From Aquamicrobium sp. (lineage in GTDB: Bacteria > Pseudomonadota > Alphaproteobacteria > Rhizobiales > Rhizobiaceae), in assembly GCA_019739225.1 (NCBI GenBank), contig JAHHDT010000007.1, forward strand, positions 186,001 to 250,000: 64,000 nucleotides of DNA, read 5' to 3'. The position numbers and the translations under genes were made by a program. Positions 9,358 to 17,784 of the stretch are shown here, piece by piece; position 1 is the stretch's first letter, and the number at the start of each line of letters is the position of its first letter. The notes below the pieces were generated by a model. That model did not search any database. It worked only from the letters and a program-made list of their open reading frames with translations, and was not told where the DNA came from.

Positions 9358-9667
9358 GATTTCGCCCACGCTCTTTTTGTGGGGCGATGATCGGTTCTCC
9401 GTGTCCGCGATGCAAAATACGCTTTTGGCTGATACCGGCGCTGTTGGTGCTACCAACGGCGTATCGCGGCAACTCACACAGCCAAGGGCAGAGCCGGTTC
9501 TGCCCCAACCCTATCCAGCCTACTCCATTGGGGGATGCGGTTGCCCATTCTGCGGTCTCGGCTTCAAGGAGTCCGGCCCGTATCGTCCATGGCAGGCTTT
9601 GGCGGGCACATATTGGGAACGTCGCCCGTCTCTTCCAAAACCGCAGAACGACCTCTGGAGAAACGCA
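9358..9667. promoter_or_regulatory. Divergent intergenic region with palindromic element
   Basis: A 310-bp gap between the divergent epimerase and methyltransferase genes. No gene is supported. It contains an imperfect inverted repeat at 9440-9462 with 10-base arms CGCTGTTGGT and ACCAACGGCG around a GCT loop (one mismatch). GATA and TATC flank it at 9431-9434 and 9463-9466. This could be an operator or a hairpin. The plus-strand gene has a GGAG ribosome-binding site just upstream of 9668. Confidence 0.4.
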
Positions 9668-10963
9668 ATGAATTATCAGGCGGTGGAGACCACGTATCGA
9701 GTTTCGTCGGTTCATCCGGCCGCCAGTTGCAGGCTCTGCGGGTCGCCGTTGTCGGCAACGTTCGTCGATCTCGGCATGTCGCCGCCCTGCGAGGATTTCA
9801 GAACGGCGCAGCAGCTCGACGAAGCGGAAGTCTATTACCCGCTGCATGTGCAGGTTTGCGACAAATGCTTCCTCGTTCAGCTCAAGGAGTATGTCAGCCC
9901 GGACGCGATCTTCACCGAATATGCCTATTTCTCGTCCTATTCGACGAGCTGGGTCGCGCATGCCAAGGCCTATTGCGAAAGCATCACCGACAGGCTCGGG
10001 CTTTGTGGCAATCACCTCGCCGTCGAGCTGGCGAGCAACGACGGATATCTGCTCCAGCACTTTGGCGCGCTGGGTGTACCGGTGCTTGGTATCGAGCCGG
10101 CCGCCAATGTCGCGCAGGTCGCGATCGACAAGGGCATTCCGAGCCGCGTCGATTTCTTCGGCGTGCGGCTCGCCCGAGAGTTGATCGCGGAAGGCATCGG
10201 TGCAGATCTCATCATCGGCAACAATGTGCTGGCGCAGGTGCCCGACCTCAATGATTTCGTCGCCGGCATCAAGCTGCTGCTGAATCCGGAAGGGGCGGTA
10301 ACCCTGGAGTTTCCGCATCTCGAGCGGCTGATCGCCGAAAATCAGTTCGATACGATCTACCACGAGCATTTCTCCTATTTCTCGCTGCTGACCATCCAGG
10401 AGATGGCGCGACGCCACCACCTCAAGGTGTTCGATGTCGAGAAGCTGCCGACCCATGGCGGATCGCTGCGTGTCTATCTTGCGCATGTGGACTCGGCGCA
10501 CGACGTCGGTCCAGCCGTCGGTGAACTTGAGGCGCGGGAGCGCGAACTCGGTTTCGACCGGATGGAAACCTACACCTCGTTTGCGGCCAGCGCGCAGCGA
10601 GCGAAGCGTGACATCCTCTCGTTCCTGCTGACGGCACAGAGCGAAGGCAAGGTCGTGTGCGGCTATGGCGCCCCCGGCAAGGGCAACACTTTGCTCAACT
10701 ATTGCGGCATCGGTCCCGACCTCTTGCGCTTCACGGTCGATCGCAACCCCTACAAGCATGGTCGCTATACGCCCGGCATGCACATCCCGATCCTGCCGGT
10801 CGAGGCTATCGAGGAGGTGCGGCCAGATTACATCCTGATCCTGCCGTGGAACCTGCGGCACGAGATCGCGCAGCAGCTCAGCTATGTCGCCGGCTGGGGC
10901 GCGAAGCTCGTCGTGCCGATCCCCAACGTCCGCATTGCATCGCCTACGGAGTTCGCAAGATGA
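9668..10963 (+). CDS. NDP-sugar C-methyltransferase family protein
   Basis: A 431-residue protein with the three-part architecture of sugar C-3 methyltransferases such as TylC3. The N-terminal zinc-binding domain has Cys pairs in CRLCG and CDKCF. The central Rossmann SAM domain has VELASNDGYLLQHF and GIEPAANVA. The C-terminal Methyltransf_14 domain has GYGAPGKGNTLLNYCG. The family methylates carbon 3 of NDP-4-keto-6-deoxysugars. The start at 9668 has GGAG about 7 bp upstream. The stop overlaps the next ATG by four bases (ATGA), so it is translationally coupled to the cytidylyltransferase. A branched deoxysugar made by this locus is a reasonable inference. Confidence 0.88.
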   Translation: MNYQAVETTYRVSSVHPAASCRLCGSPLSATFVDLGMSPPCEDFRTAQQLDEAEVYYPLHVQVCDKCFLVQLKEYVSPDAIFTEYAYFSSYSTSWVAHAKAYCESITDRLGLCGNHLAVELASNDGYLLQHFGALGVPVLGIEPAANVAQVAIDKGIPSRVDFFGVRLARELIAEGIGADLIIGNNVLAQVPDLNDFVAGIKLLLNPEGAVTLEFPHLERLIAENQFDTIYHEHFSYFSLLTIQEMARRHHLKVFDVEKLPTHGGSLRVYLAHVDSAHDVGPAVGELEARERELGFDRMETYTSFAASAQRAKRDILSFLLTAQSEGKVVCGYGAPGKGNTLLNYCGIGPDLLRFTVDRNPYKHGRYTPGMHIPILPVEAIEEVRPDYILILPWNLRHEIAQQLSYVAGWGAKLVVPIPNVRIASPTEFAR

Positions 10964-11775
10964 AAGTCGTTCTTTTCTGCGGCGGTCTCGGGACCCGCAT
11001 CCGCGAGTACAAGGAAGGCGTGCCCAAGCCGATGATCCCGCTGGGCCAACAGCCGATCCTCCATCACGTCATGCAGTACTATTCAGATTACGGGCACCAG
11101 GATTTCGTCCTGTGTCTCGGCTACAAGGCGAACGTCATCAAAGATTTCTTCCTCAACCTGAGGCCGCAGTCCTTTGCCGACTGCGTGGTGTCGGCTGGCG
11201 GACGCCAGGTTGAATATCTCGGCGATATTCCCACCGACTGGCGTATCGCGCTGATTGACACCGGCATCTGGCGCAAGATCGGCGAGCGCCTCTGGGCGGT
11301 GCGCGAGATGGTCGAAACCGAGGACATGTTTCTTGCCAATTACAGCGACGGATTGTGCGATGTCGACCTCGACGACATGGTCCGGCGTTTCAAGGCCAGC
11401 GACAAGCTTGCCTGTTTCCTCGCCGTTCGTCCGCCGCTGACCTATCACCTGGCCGATATCGCGGAAGATGGCCGGGTGGTCGAATTCAGGACTTCCGATC
11501 GGTCCGACATCTGGATCAACGGCGGATACTTCCTCTTCCGCCGCGAGATATTCGACTACATGCGCGAGGGCGAGGAACTCGTGCTGGAACCGTTCGAGCG
11601 GCTGATCCGGGAGGACAAGCTCATGGCCTACAAGCATGAGGGGTTCTGGCGGTCGATGGACACGCTGCGCGACTGGCAGGCGCTGGAAGAGATGGTCGAG
11701 CGCGGCGAGATGCCGTGGAAGCGCCATACGATTGCGCCGGCTGCCTCGAAAAAGCTCGAGCTCGCGCTGCCATGA
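10960..11775 (+). CDS. rfbF: Glucose-1-phosphate cytidylyltransferase
   Basis: A 271-residue sugar nucleotidyltransferase. It makes CDP-glucose from CTP and glucose 1-phosphate, the entry step to CDP-dideoxy and CDP-branched sugars. The N-terminal nucleotide-binding motif is present as FCGGLGTRI, followed by PKPMIPLGQQPILHH as in RfbF. Other hallmarks are YSDGLCDVD for the metal-binding aspartate and WINGGYF. RfbF proteins are about 257 residues, so length fits with a small C-terminal extension. It overlaps both neighbours by ATGA junctions. A CDP-glucose 4,6-dehydratase (rfbG), the normal next enzyme, is not visible in the window. Confidence 0.92.
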   Translation: MKVVLFCGGLGTRIREYKEGVPKPMIPLGQQPILHHVMQYYSDYGHQDFVLCLGYKANVIKDFFLNLRPQSFADCVVSAGGRQVEYLGDIPTDWRIALIDTGIWRKIGERLWAVREMVETEDMFLANYSDGLCDVDLDDMVRRFKASDKLACFLAVRPPLTYHLADIAEDGRVVEFRTSDRSDIWINGGYFLFRREIFDYMREGEELVLEPFERLIREDKLMAYKHEGFWRSMDTLRDWQALEEMVERGEMPWKRHTIAPAASKKLELALP

Positions 11776-12428
11776 GGTCGCTGGAACTCGCGCGCGGCAA
11801 CGAGCCGCTGACCGTTTTGTGCCTCGGCGCGCACTCCGACGACATAGAGATCGGGCTCGGAGGCACGCTCATCTCCATGGTAGCGGCCGACCGGCCCTTG
11901 CGGGTTTTCTGGTGCGTGTGCAGCGCCAACGGCATTCGCGCTGACGAGGCCGAGGCGTCAGCCAATGCGTTTCTTGGTCCCCAGGTCGAGCGCCACACGC
12001 ATTTCGGCAATTTCGAGGATAGCTATTTTCCTTCGCAGAGCATGTCGATCAAGCAGTGGATGACCGAGATCCGCGATACCGTCGCGCCCGACGTGATCTT
12101 CACGCATACGCGCGACGACGCCCATCAGGATCATCGCGAGATCAGCCTGCTGACCTGGAACGTGTTTCGTGACCAGGTCATCCTGGAATACGAGATACCG
12201 AAATGGGACGGCGACGTCGGGCGTCCAAATGTCTATGTGCCGCTCAGCAGGGACGCGATGGATCGCAAGATCGATCTCCTGTCCTGCCACTTCGCGACCC
12301 AACGCTCGAAGGACTGGTTCGACGAGGAAACGTTCCGCGGGCTTGCGCGGTTGCGGGGGATGGAGTGTCGTGCTCCCGAACGCTACGCGGAAGCGTTTCA
12401 CATTCGCAAGGCAACCGTAGTCTTCTAA
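11772..12428 (+). CDS. PIG-L family deacetylase
   Basis: A 218-residue LmbE/PIG-L-type zinc hydrolase that typically removes N-acetyl groups from sugars. The metal motif is GAHSDDIEIG at residues 19-28, a variant of the usual AHPDDE with Ser for Pro and Ile for Glu. A second metal block, THTRDDAHQDHRE, has the expected His-x-x-His spacing. It overlaps the cytidylyltransferase gene by four bases. Its placement suggests deacetylation of an amino sugar in the same pathway, but the substrate is not known. The DDE-to-DDI change removes the residue following the catalytic Asp, which also varies in family members. Confidence 0.87.
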   Translation: MRSLELARGNEPLTVLCLGAHSDDIEIGLGGTLISMVAADRPLRVFWCVCSANGIRADEAEASANAFLGPQVERHTHFGNFEDSYFPSQSMSIKQWMTEIRDTVAPDVIFTHTRDDAHQDHREISLLTWNVFRDQVILEYEIPKWDGDVGRPNVYVPLSRDAMDRKIDLLSCHFATQRSKDWFDEETFRGLARLRGMECRAPERYAEAFHIRKATVVF

Positions 12429-12451
12429 CAGCTGGCGGTGGGGAGGGTCTC

Positions 12452-13972
12452 ATGTTCGGCAAGCCCGCAGATCGGCTGGAGCGCAACAGCGTCGCGTTCG
12501 AGACCATGCCCCTCGTCAAGCCGTCAGGCTTTCGCGAATACGATGCGCGCTGGTGGATCGGCTATCCGGGCTCGGATGTCGAGCCGGAGATCAACCTGTC
12601 GGGCCTGCAGGCGCTGGGCCTCGGTCTCGGCACCCTCATGCGCCGCATGGGCAAGCCGCCCGAGATCGTCACCGGGCACGACTTCCGCTCCTACTCACAG
12701 TCCGTCAAGCAGGCGCTGACGCTGGGTCTGATCACGGCTGGCATACGCGTGCACGACATCGGGCTGGCGTTGTCGCCGATGGCGTATTTCGCGCAGTTCG
12801 CGCTTGGCGTGCCGTCGGTGGCGATGGTGACCGCATCGCATAACGAGAATGGCTGGACCGGCGTCAAGATGGGCGTCGAGCCGCCGCTGACGTTCGGCGT
12901 CGACGAGATGTCCGCATTGCGCGACATCGTTCTTTCGGGCGCGGGAGAGCCGGTGCCCGGAGGCGCATATGTGGCCGTATCGGGCATGCGGCAGCGCTAC
13001 CTTGACGATCTTGCCGGACGGATAACGCTGAAGCGGCGCCTGAAGGTGGTGGCTGCATGCGGCAACGGTACCGCGGGCGCCTTTGCCCCGGAGCTTCTTG
13101 AGCGTATCGGCTGCGAGGTCGTTCCCCTCGATATCGAGCTCGACCACAGCTTCCCGCGCTACAACCCGAATCCCGAAGACATGAAGATGCTGCATGCCAT
13201 CCGCGACGAGGTGCTGCGCAGTGGCGCAGATCTCGGATTCGGCTTTGACGGAGATGGAGACCGCTGCGGTGTTGTCGACGATACGGGGCGGGAGATATTC
13301 GCCGACAAGATCGGCCTGATGATTGCGCGCGACATCGCCGTGCAGCATCCCGGCTCGCGCTTCGTCGTCGATGTGAAGTCCACGGGCCTGTTCAAGGAGG
13401 ATCCGCTGTTGCGCGAGAACCGCGCTGCGACGGAATACTGGAAGACCGGCCATTCGCATATCAAGCGGCGGATGAGCGAAACAGGCGCCATCGCCGCTTT
13501 CGAGAAATCCGGCCACTTCTTCTTCGGGGAGCCGATCGGTCGCGGGTACGACGACGGGCTTATGACCGCGATTGCCGTCTGCCGGATGCTCGACCGCGAG
13601 GGCGCGCCAAGCCTTTCTCGCCTCTATGACGAGCTGCCCGTCACCTACGGAACGCCGACCATGTCTGCGCATTGCGACGACGGCGAGAAATACGATGTCG
13701 TCAGTGCCGTCAGCCGGCAGGTCGGAGATGCTGCGCGCAACGGCGAGATGATCGGCGGCGGTTCGGTGCGCGAACTGATCACCGTCAACGGCATTCGCAT
13801 CGTGCTCGACGATGGCACCTGGGGGCTTGTCCGGGCTTCGTCCAACAAGCCGGAGATCGTCGTGGTCGTGGAAAGCCCCGTCTCTGGCGAGCGCAGGCGG
13901 GCCATGTTCGACGCGGTGGATATGGTCCTGCGCCGCCATCCCCAGGTCGGACCGTACAATCAGACTTTCTGA
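12452..13972 (+). CDS. Phosphomannomutase/phosphoglucomutase family protein
   Basis: A 506-residue alpha-D-phosphohexomutase. The phosphoserine loop is TASHN at 127-131 (Ser129), the metal loop is FDGDGDRCG with Asp266, Asp268 and Asp270, and the later sugar-binding loop is FEKSGHFFFGE. It interconverts hexose 1- and 6-phosphates and would supply the sugar 1-phosphate for the neighbouring cytidylyltransferase. The ATG at 12452 is preceded by a strong GGGGAGG site; the frame upstream of it is a shadow of the PIG-L gene. It ends the plus-strand polysaccharide operon, with 15 bp before the convergent modC. Specificity (mannose or glucose) cannot be settled here. Confidence 0.9.
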   Translation: MFGKPADRLERNSVAFETMPLVKPSGFREYDARWWIGYPGSDVEPEINLSGLQALGLGLGTLMRRMGKPPEIVTGHDFRSYSQSVKQALTLGLITAGIRVHDIGLALSPMAYFAQFALGVPSVAMVTASHNENGWTGVKMGVEPPLTFGVDEMSALRDIVLSGAGEPVPGGAYVAVSGMRQRYLDDLAGRITLKRRLKVVAACGNGTAGAFAPELLERIGCEVVPLDIELDHSFPRYNPNPEDMKMLHAIRDEVLRSGADLGFGFDGDGDRCGVVDDTGREIFADKIGLMIARDIAVQHPGSRFVVDVKSTGLFKEDPLLRENRAATEYWKTGHSHIKRRMSETGAIAAFEKSGHFFFGEPIGRGYDDGLMTAIAVCRMLDREGAPSLSRLYDELPVTYGTPTMSAHCDDGEKYDVVSAVSRQVGDAARNGEMIGGGSVRELITVNGIRIVLDDGTWGLVRASSNKPEIVVVVESPVSGERRRAMFDAVDMVLRRHPQVGPYNQTF

Positions 13973-13987
13973 AGTCTCTGCCGTCCC

Positions 13988-15082
13988 CTACGACGCATCG
14001 TGCTGCACGTCGTCGCGCGCCACCGCCATTGATTTCACGATGGCGAAGCAGGGCGCTCCTTCTTCGAGCGACAGTGCGTGGACCGACCGGGCCGTAATGC
14101 GGGCCAGCAGCTCGTGGCCGGCAAGGTCGAGCCGCACCACTGCCCCTGGACCGTCGCCCTCGGCCAACCCCTTCACGACGGCAGGCAACACATTGAGCGC
14201 CGAGATTTCCTGCGGGCGCTGGCGCGCAACGATGACTTCGTGCGCGTGGATGCGAACCTGAACACGCGCGCCGGGGCTTGCATCCAGCCCGGGCAGCCAG
14301 ATCTGGCCCGCCGGCGTGGAAAGCCGCGTGAGGCCGTCATGCTCATGCGCTTCCACCGATGCCGGCAGCACGGAAACGAGATCGCGCAGGCCCATCGCGC
14401 GCAATGCCGCCGGGTCGAACATGATCTCCGCTGTGGTGCCGGTTCGCACAAGGCGGCCATGCTCGATCACGACGATACGGTCGGCGAGTTCGCGGGCCTC
14501 TTCCAGGTCGTGCGTCACGAGCACGGTCGGCATCCTGAGATGCGAGCGCAGCGCGCGCAGTTCCCGGTAGAGAATCTGGCGTGTCGCGCGGTCGACGGCC
14601 GAAAAGGGCTCGTCGAGCAGCAGAGCCGCCGGTTCGCGCGCCAGCGCGCGGGCAAGCGCCACACGTTGTTGCTGGCCGCCGGACAACGCGGCCGGCTTGC
14701 GATGCTCCAGGCCGGGAAGGTTTACCAGCGACAGCAGTTCCATTGCCTTGTCGACCTTATCCCGCCGCGGGACATGGCCCATCGCCGCCACAACGTTTGC
14801 GAGGGCGCTCATGTGCGGAAAGAGTGCATAGGACTGGAAGACGATGCCGACGCGCCTGCGATGTGCGGGAAGATCGACACCGGTTTCCGTGTCCAGCCAT
14901 GGCTCGCCGCCGACCGAGATGCTTGCGTGCGCGGGCGTCCACAAGCCTGCGATCGAGCGCAGGATCGTGGTCTTGCCGGACCCTGAATGGCCGACAAGCG
15001 CCATCAGTTCGCCGGGTGCCACACGAAAGGAAACATCCAGAGGGATCGGCCCTGCCGCTTTCGCTGACATTTCCAGCGCCAT
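13988..15082 (-). CDS. modC: Molybdate ABC transporter ATP-binding protein
   Basis: A 364-residue ABC ATPase. The Walker A motif is GHSGSGKTT at 31-39, the signature is LSGGQQQR, Walker B is ALLLDEPF and the switch His is in LVTHDLEE. The C-terminal third has the molybdate-binding (MOP/TOBE) domain ending near [18 protein letters not shown]. It energises uptake through ModB. The start at 15082 overlaps the modB stop by one base (TGATG). A much longer open frame on this strand is only the shadow of modB. The modA-modB-modC order and lengths match alphaproteobacterial operons. Confidence 0.93.
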   Translation of the reverse strand: MALEMSAKAAGPIPLDVSFRVAPGELMALVGHSGSGKTTILRSIAGLWTPAHASISVGGEPWLDTETGVDLPAHRRRVGIVFQSYALFPHMSALANVVAAMGHVPRRDKVDKAMELLSLVNLPGLEHRKPAALSGGQQQRVALARALAREPAALLLDEPFSAVDRATRQILYRELRALRSHLRMPTVLVTHDLEEARELADRIVVIEHGRLVRTGTTAEIMFDPAALRAMGLRDLVSVLPASVEAHEHDGLTRLSTPAGQIWLPGLDASPGARVQVRIHAHEVIVARQRPQEISALNVLPAVVKGLAEGDGPGAVVRLDLAGHELLARITARSVHALSLEEGAPCFAIVKSMAVARDDVQHDAS

Positions 15083-15750
15083 CAGCCGAGCCTCCGCCCG
15101 ACACGCGCCGAAAGCCAGAAGGTGAGCGAGATGGTGGCGAGCGAAATCGCCAGCAGCACTGCCGACATGATGGCGGCAGACTGATCGTCGAAGGCCTGGA
15201 CCCGGTCGTAGATGGCGATCGCGATCGTCTTGGTTTCGCCGGGAATGGAGCCGCCGACCATAAGCACGACGCCGAACTCGCCGAGCGTGTGCGCGAAGGT
15301 CAGCACCATGGCCGTCAGCAGGCCAGGCCAGGCAAGCGGAAGCTCGACCTTCCACAGCGAACGAAGCGGGGAGAGGCCACAGCACTGTGCCGCCTCCCGC
15401 ACTTCCGTTGGAATTGCCTCGAAGCCACGCTGGGCCGGCTGGATGGCAAAGGGGAGATTGAGCACGACTGACGCCAGCACCAGCCCCTCGAAGGAAAAGA
15501 CCAGTTGCCGGCCGACCAGCGATTGCCATATCCCGCCGACCGGGCTGTTCGCCCCGAAAGCGACGAGCAGATAGAAGCCGAATACAGTTGGCGGCATCAC
15601 CAGCGGCAGCATGATCAGAGCTTCCGCGAGGCCTTTGCCGCGAAACCTCCGATAGGCCAGCAATCGACCCAGCAGGATCGACAGCGGCAACAGGATCAGG
15701 ACCGTCCAGCCAGCCAGGCGAAGCGACAGCCAAAGCGCTGTCCAGTCCAC
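15082..15750 (-). CDS. modB: Molybdate ABC transporter permease
   Basis: A 222-residue inner-membrane permease with about five hydrophobic helices. The EAA-type loop is present (EVREAAQCCGLSPLRSLWKV), followed by a C-terminal helix block. The hallmark TLGEFGVVLMVGGSIPG is typical of ModB/CysT permeases. It starts at a GTG (15748-15750), three bases after the modA stop, and overlaps modC by one base, so translation is coupled. It forms the channel for molybdate delivered by ModA. Confidence 0.93.
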   Translation of the reverse strand: MDWTALWLSLRLAGWTVLILLPLSILLGRLLAYRRFRGKGLAEALIMLPLVMPPTVFGFYLLVAFGANSPVGGIWQSLVGRQLVFSFEGLVLASVVLNLPFAIQPAQRGFEAIPTEVREAAQCCGLSPLRSLWKVELPLAWPGLLTAMVLTFAHTLGEFGVVLMVGGSIPGETKTIAIAIYDRVQAFDDQSAAIMSAVLLAISLATISLTFWLSARVGRRLG

Positions 15751-15753
15751 TGG

Positions 15754-16545
15754 CTACTGGCCCTTGGGCGGCGCGAAGCCGTAGCGTTCCAGGATTTCGC
15801 GTGCAGTCGGTTGGTCCATATATTCGTAGAATGCCTCCGCTACCGGACCTGCATTCTTGAGCAAGGCCATGCGCTGGCGCAAGGGCTCATGCCATTCCTC
15901 CGGAACAAGTTCGAAGGTGCCGCGCTCCCTGTTGCTTGGTGCGAGCGCAAGCGAATACGCAATGATGCCGCCGTCTGTGTTGCCCGATAGCGCAAACTGC
16001 GTGGCCTGGCTGACATTCTCGCCTAGCACGATGTGCGGCTGGATGGCGTCCCACAAACCTTCGTGGGTCAAGGCTTCGCGCGCGGCAACGCCAAAGGGCG
16101 CATGCTCGGGATTGGCGATCGCGAAGCGTCCCAGCGTACCTCCCGCCAGTGCCTCCTTCAGCGAGCCGAGGCTGCCATCCGCGGCCAGCTTGGATCCATT
16201 CGGCGTGATCACAACGATACGTCCGACGGCATATACCGTCCCCTCGTCACGCGTCAGGCCGTCCGCTGCCAGATCCAGCAGCGTCTTCTCGTCGGCTGCA
16301 AGGAAAAGTTCGAATGGAGCGCCCTGACGAATCTGGCGGGCGATATTACCAGTGGACCCCATCGAAAGGCGCACTTCCTTGCCCGTATCGGCTGCAAAGC
16401 TTTTCGCGATCTCTTCGATGGCGAACTGGAGGTTTGCCGCTGCCGCGATCACGGGGGCGTCTTCCTGAGCGCTGGCAGTTGTGGAGAACAGGCCAATAGC
16501 CAGCAACAGGCTGCCGGCAAGTCGAACACGAAATTCGCGAAACAT
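15754..16545 (-). CDS. modA: Molybdate ABC transporter substrate-binding protein
   Basis: A 263-residue periplasmic binding protein. The signal peptide spans about residues 1-26, with cleavage after the TASA of TTASAQ. The mature protein opens with VIAAAANLQFAIEEIA and contains SMGSTGNIARQIRQGAPFELFLAAD, the serine-rich oxyanion site of ModA proteins (here split at the 20-residue limit: SMGSTGN and QGAPFELF). The ATG at 16545 has a strong GGAGGG site 4-9 bp upstream, and a ModE-like operator lies immediately upstream of that. It captures molybdate, possibly tungstate, for ModBC. Confidence 0.93.
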   Translation of the reverse strand: MFREFRVRLAGSLLLAIGLFSTTASAQEDAPVIAAAANLQFAIEEIAKSFAADTGKEVRLSMGSTGNIARQIRQGAPFELFLAADEKTLLDLAADGLTRDEGTVYAVGRIVVITPNGSKLAADGSLGSLKEALAGGTLGRFAIANPEHAPFGVAAREALTHEGLWDAIQPHIVLGENVSQATQFALSGNTDGGIIAYSLALAPSNRERGTFELVPEEWHEPLRQRMALLKNAGPVAEAFYEYMDQPTAREILERYGFAPPKGQ

Positions 16546-16554
16546 GAAACCCTC

Positions 16555-16578
16555 CGTTATTTCTACGTGAATATATCG
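16555..16578 (-). promoter_or_regulatory. Candidate ModE operator upstream of modA
   Basis: On the minus strand this 24-bp element begins CGATATAT and ends ATAACG with an 8- to 10-bp centre. It resembles, from memory, the E. coli modA ModE operator (CGTTATAT ... ATAACG) in arm sequence and spacing. It abuts the modA ribosome-binding site, so molybdate-loaded ModE could repress the operon. No modE gene is present in the window. Confidence 0.55.
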
Positions 16579-16727
16579 ACATGGTTCTGGCGCGAAAGCA
16601 ATCGGGGGCTGATCGAAATTTACGGCCTCAGGTCGTCTGGCCGATTTCCATCGACCAAACGCTTGAGATGACACATGGGCGACCCCTGCATGGGAATGAA
16701 GAAACGCCTCCGACAATGAAGTCGGCG

Positions 16728-17735
16728 TCAGGACTCGACGATGAAACCGTGGGCGAAGGGGTCCGCCGGATCGATCACGAACTGGTTCATGCCCATCATG
16801 AAGGATTTGGTGCCGATGCTCGGCACGACGCAGGCATGACCGTTTGGCAGCTTCGAGCGTGTGGCCGTGCCGGTGAAGTGTGTGCCCAGCAAGCTGTGCT
16901 GCACGAAAGGCTCGTCCGGGTCGTGAACGCCCTTGGCGACGCGGAGGGCCAGATGGGCGCTGCTGCCGGTGCCGGACGGCGTGCGGCCCATCCGGCCGGG
17001 ACGGTAGACGTTAGCGGCCAGATAGCTACTGCCGCGATCGGCCTCCTGCCGCTGCACGAAGGTGAACAGGTCCACAGGCACCGACTTGCCGGTGGCGGGA
17101 TCGGCCAGAGCGGTCTTTTCGCCGATCGCTTCCCACAGCGCCTGCGCGGTGCTGACGATCTCCCGCTCGACCTTCTGAGAAAGCTCGATGCCGGCCGATG
17201 CGGCGTCGACGAAGCCGTAGAACAGTCCGCCGAATGCTATCTCGATGCCGACGGTGCGGCCGTCCGGCAACGCAACCTCGAAGTCGCCGACATGGTAGGA
17301 AGGCACGTTGCGGAAACGCACTTCGCGAACGATGCCGTCCCTGACGTCGGCTTCGATCTCGAGCGGACCCAGCACCGTATCGAGCGAAAACCGCGTTACC
17401 GGCTCGGTTGCGGGAACCATGCCCAGCTCGATCAAGGCTGCGGCGGTGGCGAACGTGCTGTCGCCGCACCCGTCGAACATGCCCGAAGGATGCAGGAAGA
17501 TGACGCCGTAGGCGGCATCGCCGCTGACGGGATCGGTGAGCACGGCGCCCAGCATGTTGCGATGGCCGCGCGGTTCACGCAGCATCGATTCATGCAGCCA
17601 GGACATGTTCGCGATGTAGTAGTCCGCCTTTTCACGCATGGTTGCGCCGCGGATGGCGGGATAGCCCGACAGGATGGTTCGCGACGCCTGCCCATGATGA
17701 TGGTCGACGCAGGTGACGATATTTCGCGCAAACAT
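16728..17735 (-). CDS. Proline racemase family protein (Cys/Ser active-site variant)
   Basis: A 335-residue PLP-independent enzyme of the proline racemase/hydroxyproline epimerase/dehydratase family. The first catalytic cysteine is Cys90 in FDGCGDST, where epimerases have MCGH. The second catalytic position reads RTPSGTGSSA, so Ser254 stands where racemases and 4-hydroxyproline epimerases have Cys. Trans-3-hydroxy-L-proline dehydratases have Thr there, so a dehydratase or unusual epimerase is possible. The start at 17735 gives MFARNIVTCVDHHH, the family N-terminus. It is the last gene of the D-amino-acid operon, 49 bp after the D-aminoacylase stop. Function within the operon is inferred as handling of a proline-like or other amino-acid stereoisomer. 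Confidence 0.83.
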   Translation of the reverse strand: MFARNIVTCVDHHHGQASRTILSGYPAIRGATMREKADYYIANMSWLHESMLREPRGHRNMLGAVLTDPVSGDAAYGVIFLHPSGMFDGCGDSTFATAAALIELGMVPATEPVTRFSLDTVLGPLEIEADVRDGIVREVRFRNVPSYHVGDFEVALPDGRTVGIEIAFGGLFYGFVDAASAGIELSQKVEREIVSTAQALWEAIGEKTALADPATGKSVPVDLFTFVQRQEADRGSSYLAANVYRPGRMGRTPSGTGSSAHLALRVAKGVHDPDEPFVQHSLLGTHFTGTATRSKLPNGHACVVPSIGTKSFMMGMNQFVIDPADPFAHGFIVES

Positions 17736-17784
17736 CAGAATGGTCCCTCCTAATTGCCCTGCAAGCCGTGCGCTGCCGCTGGGC

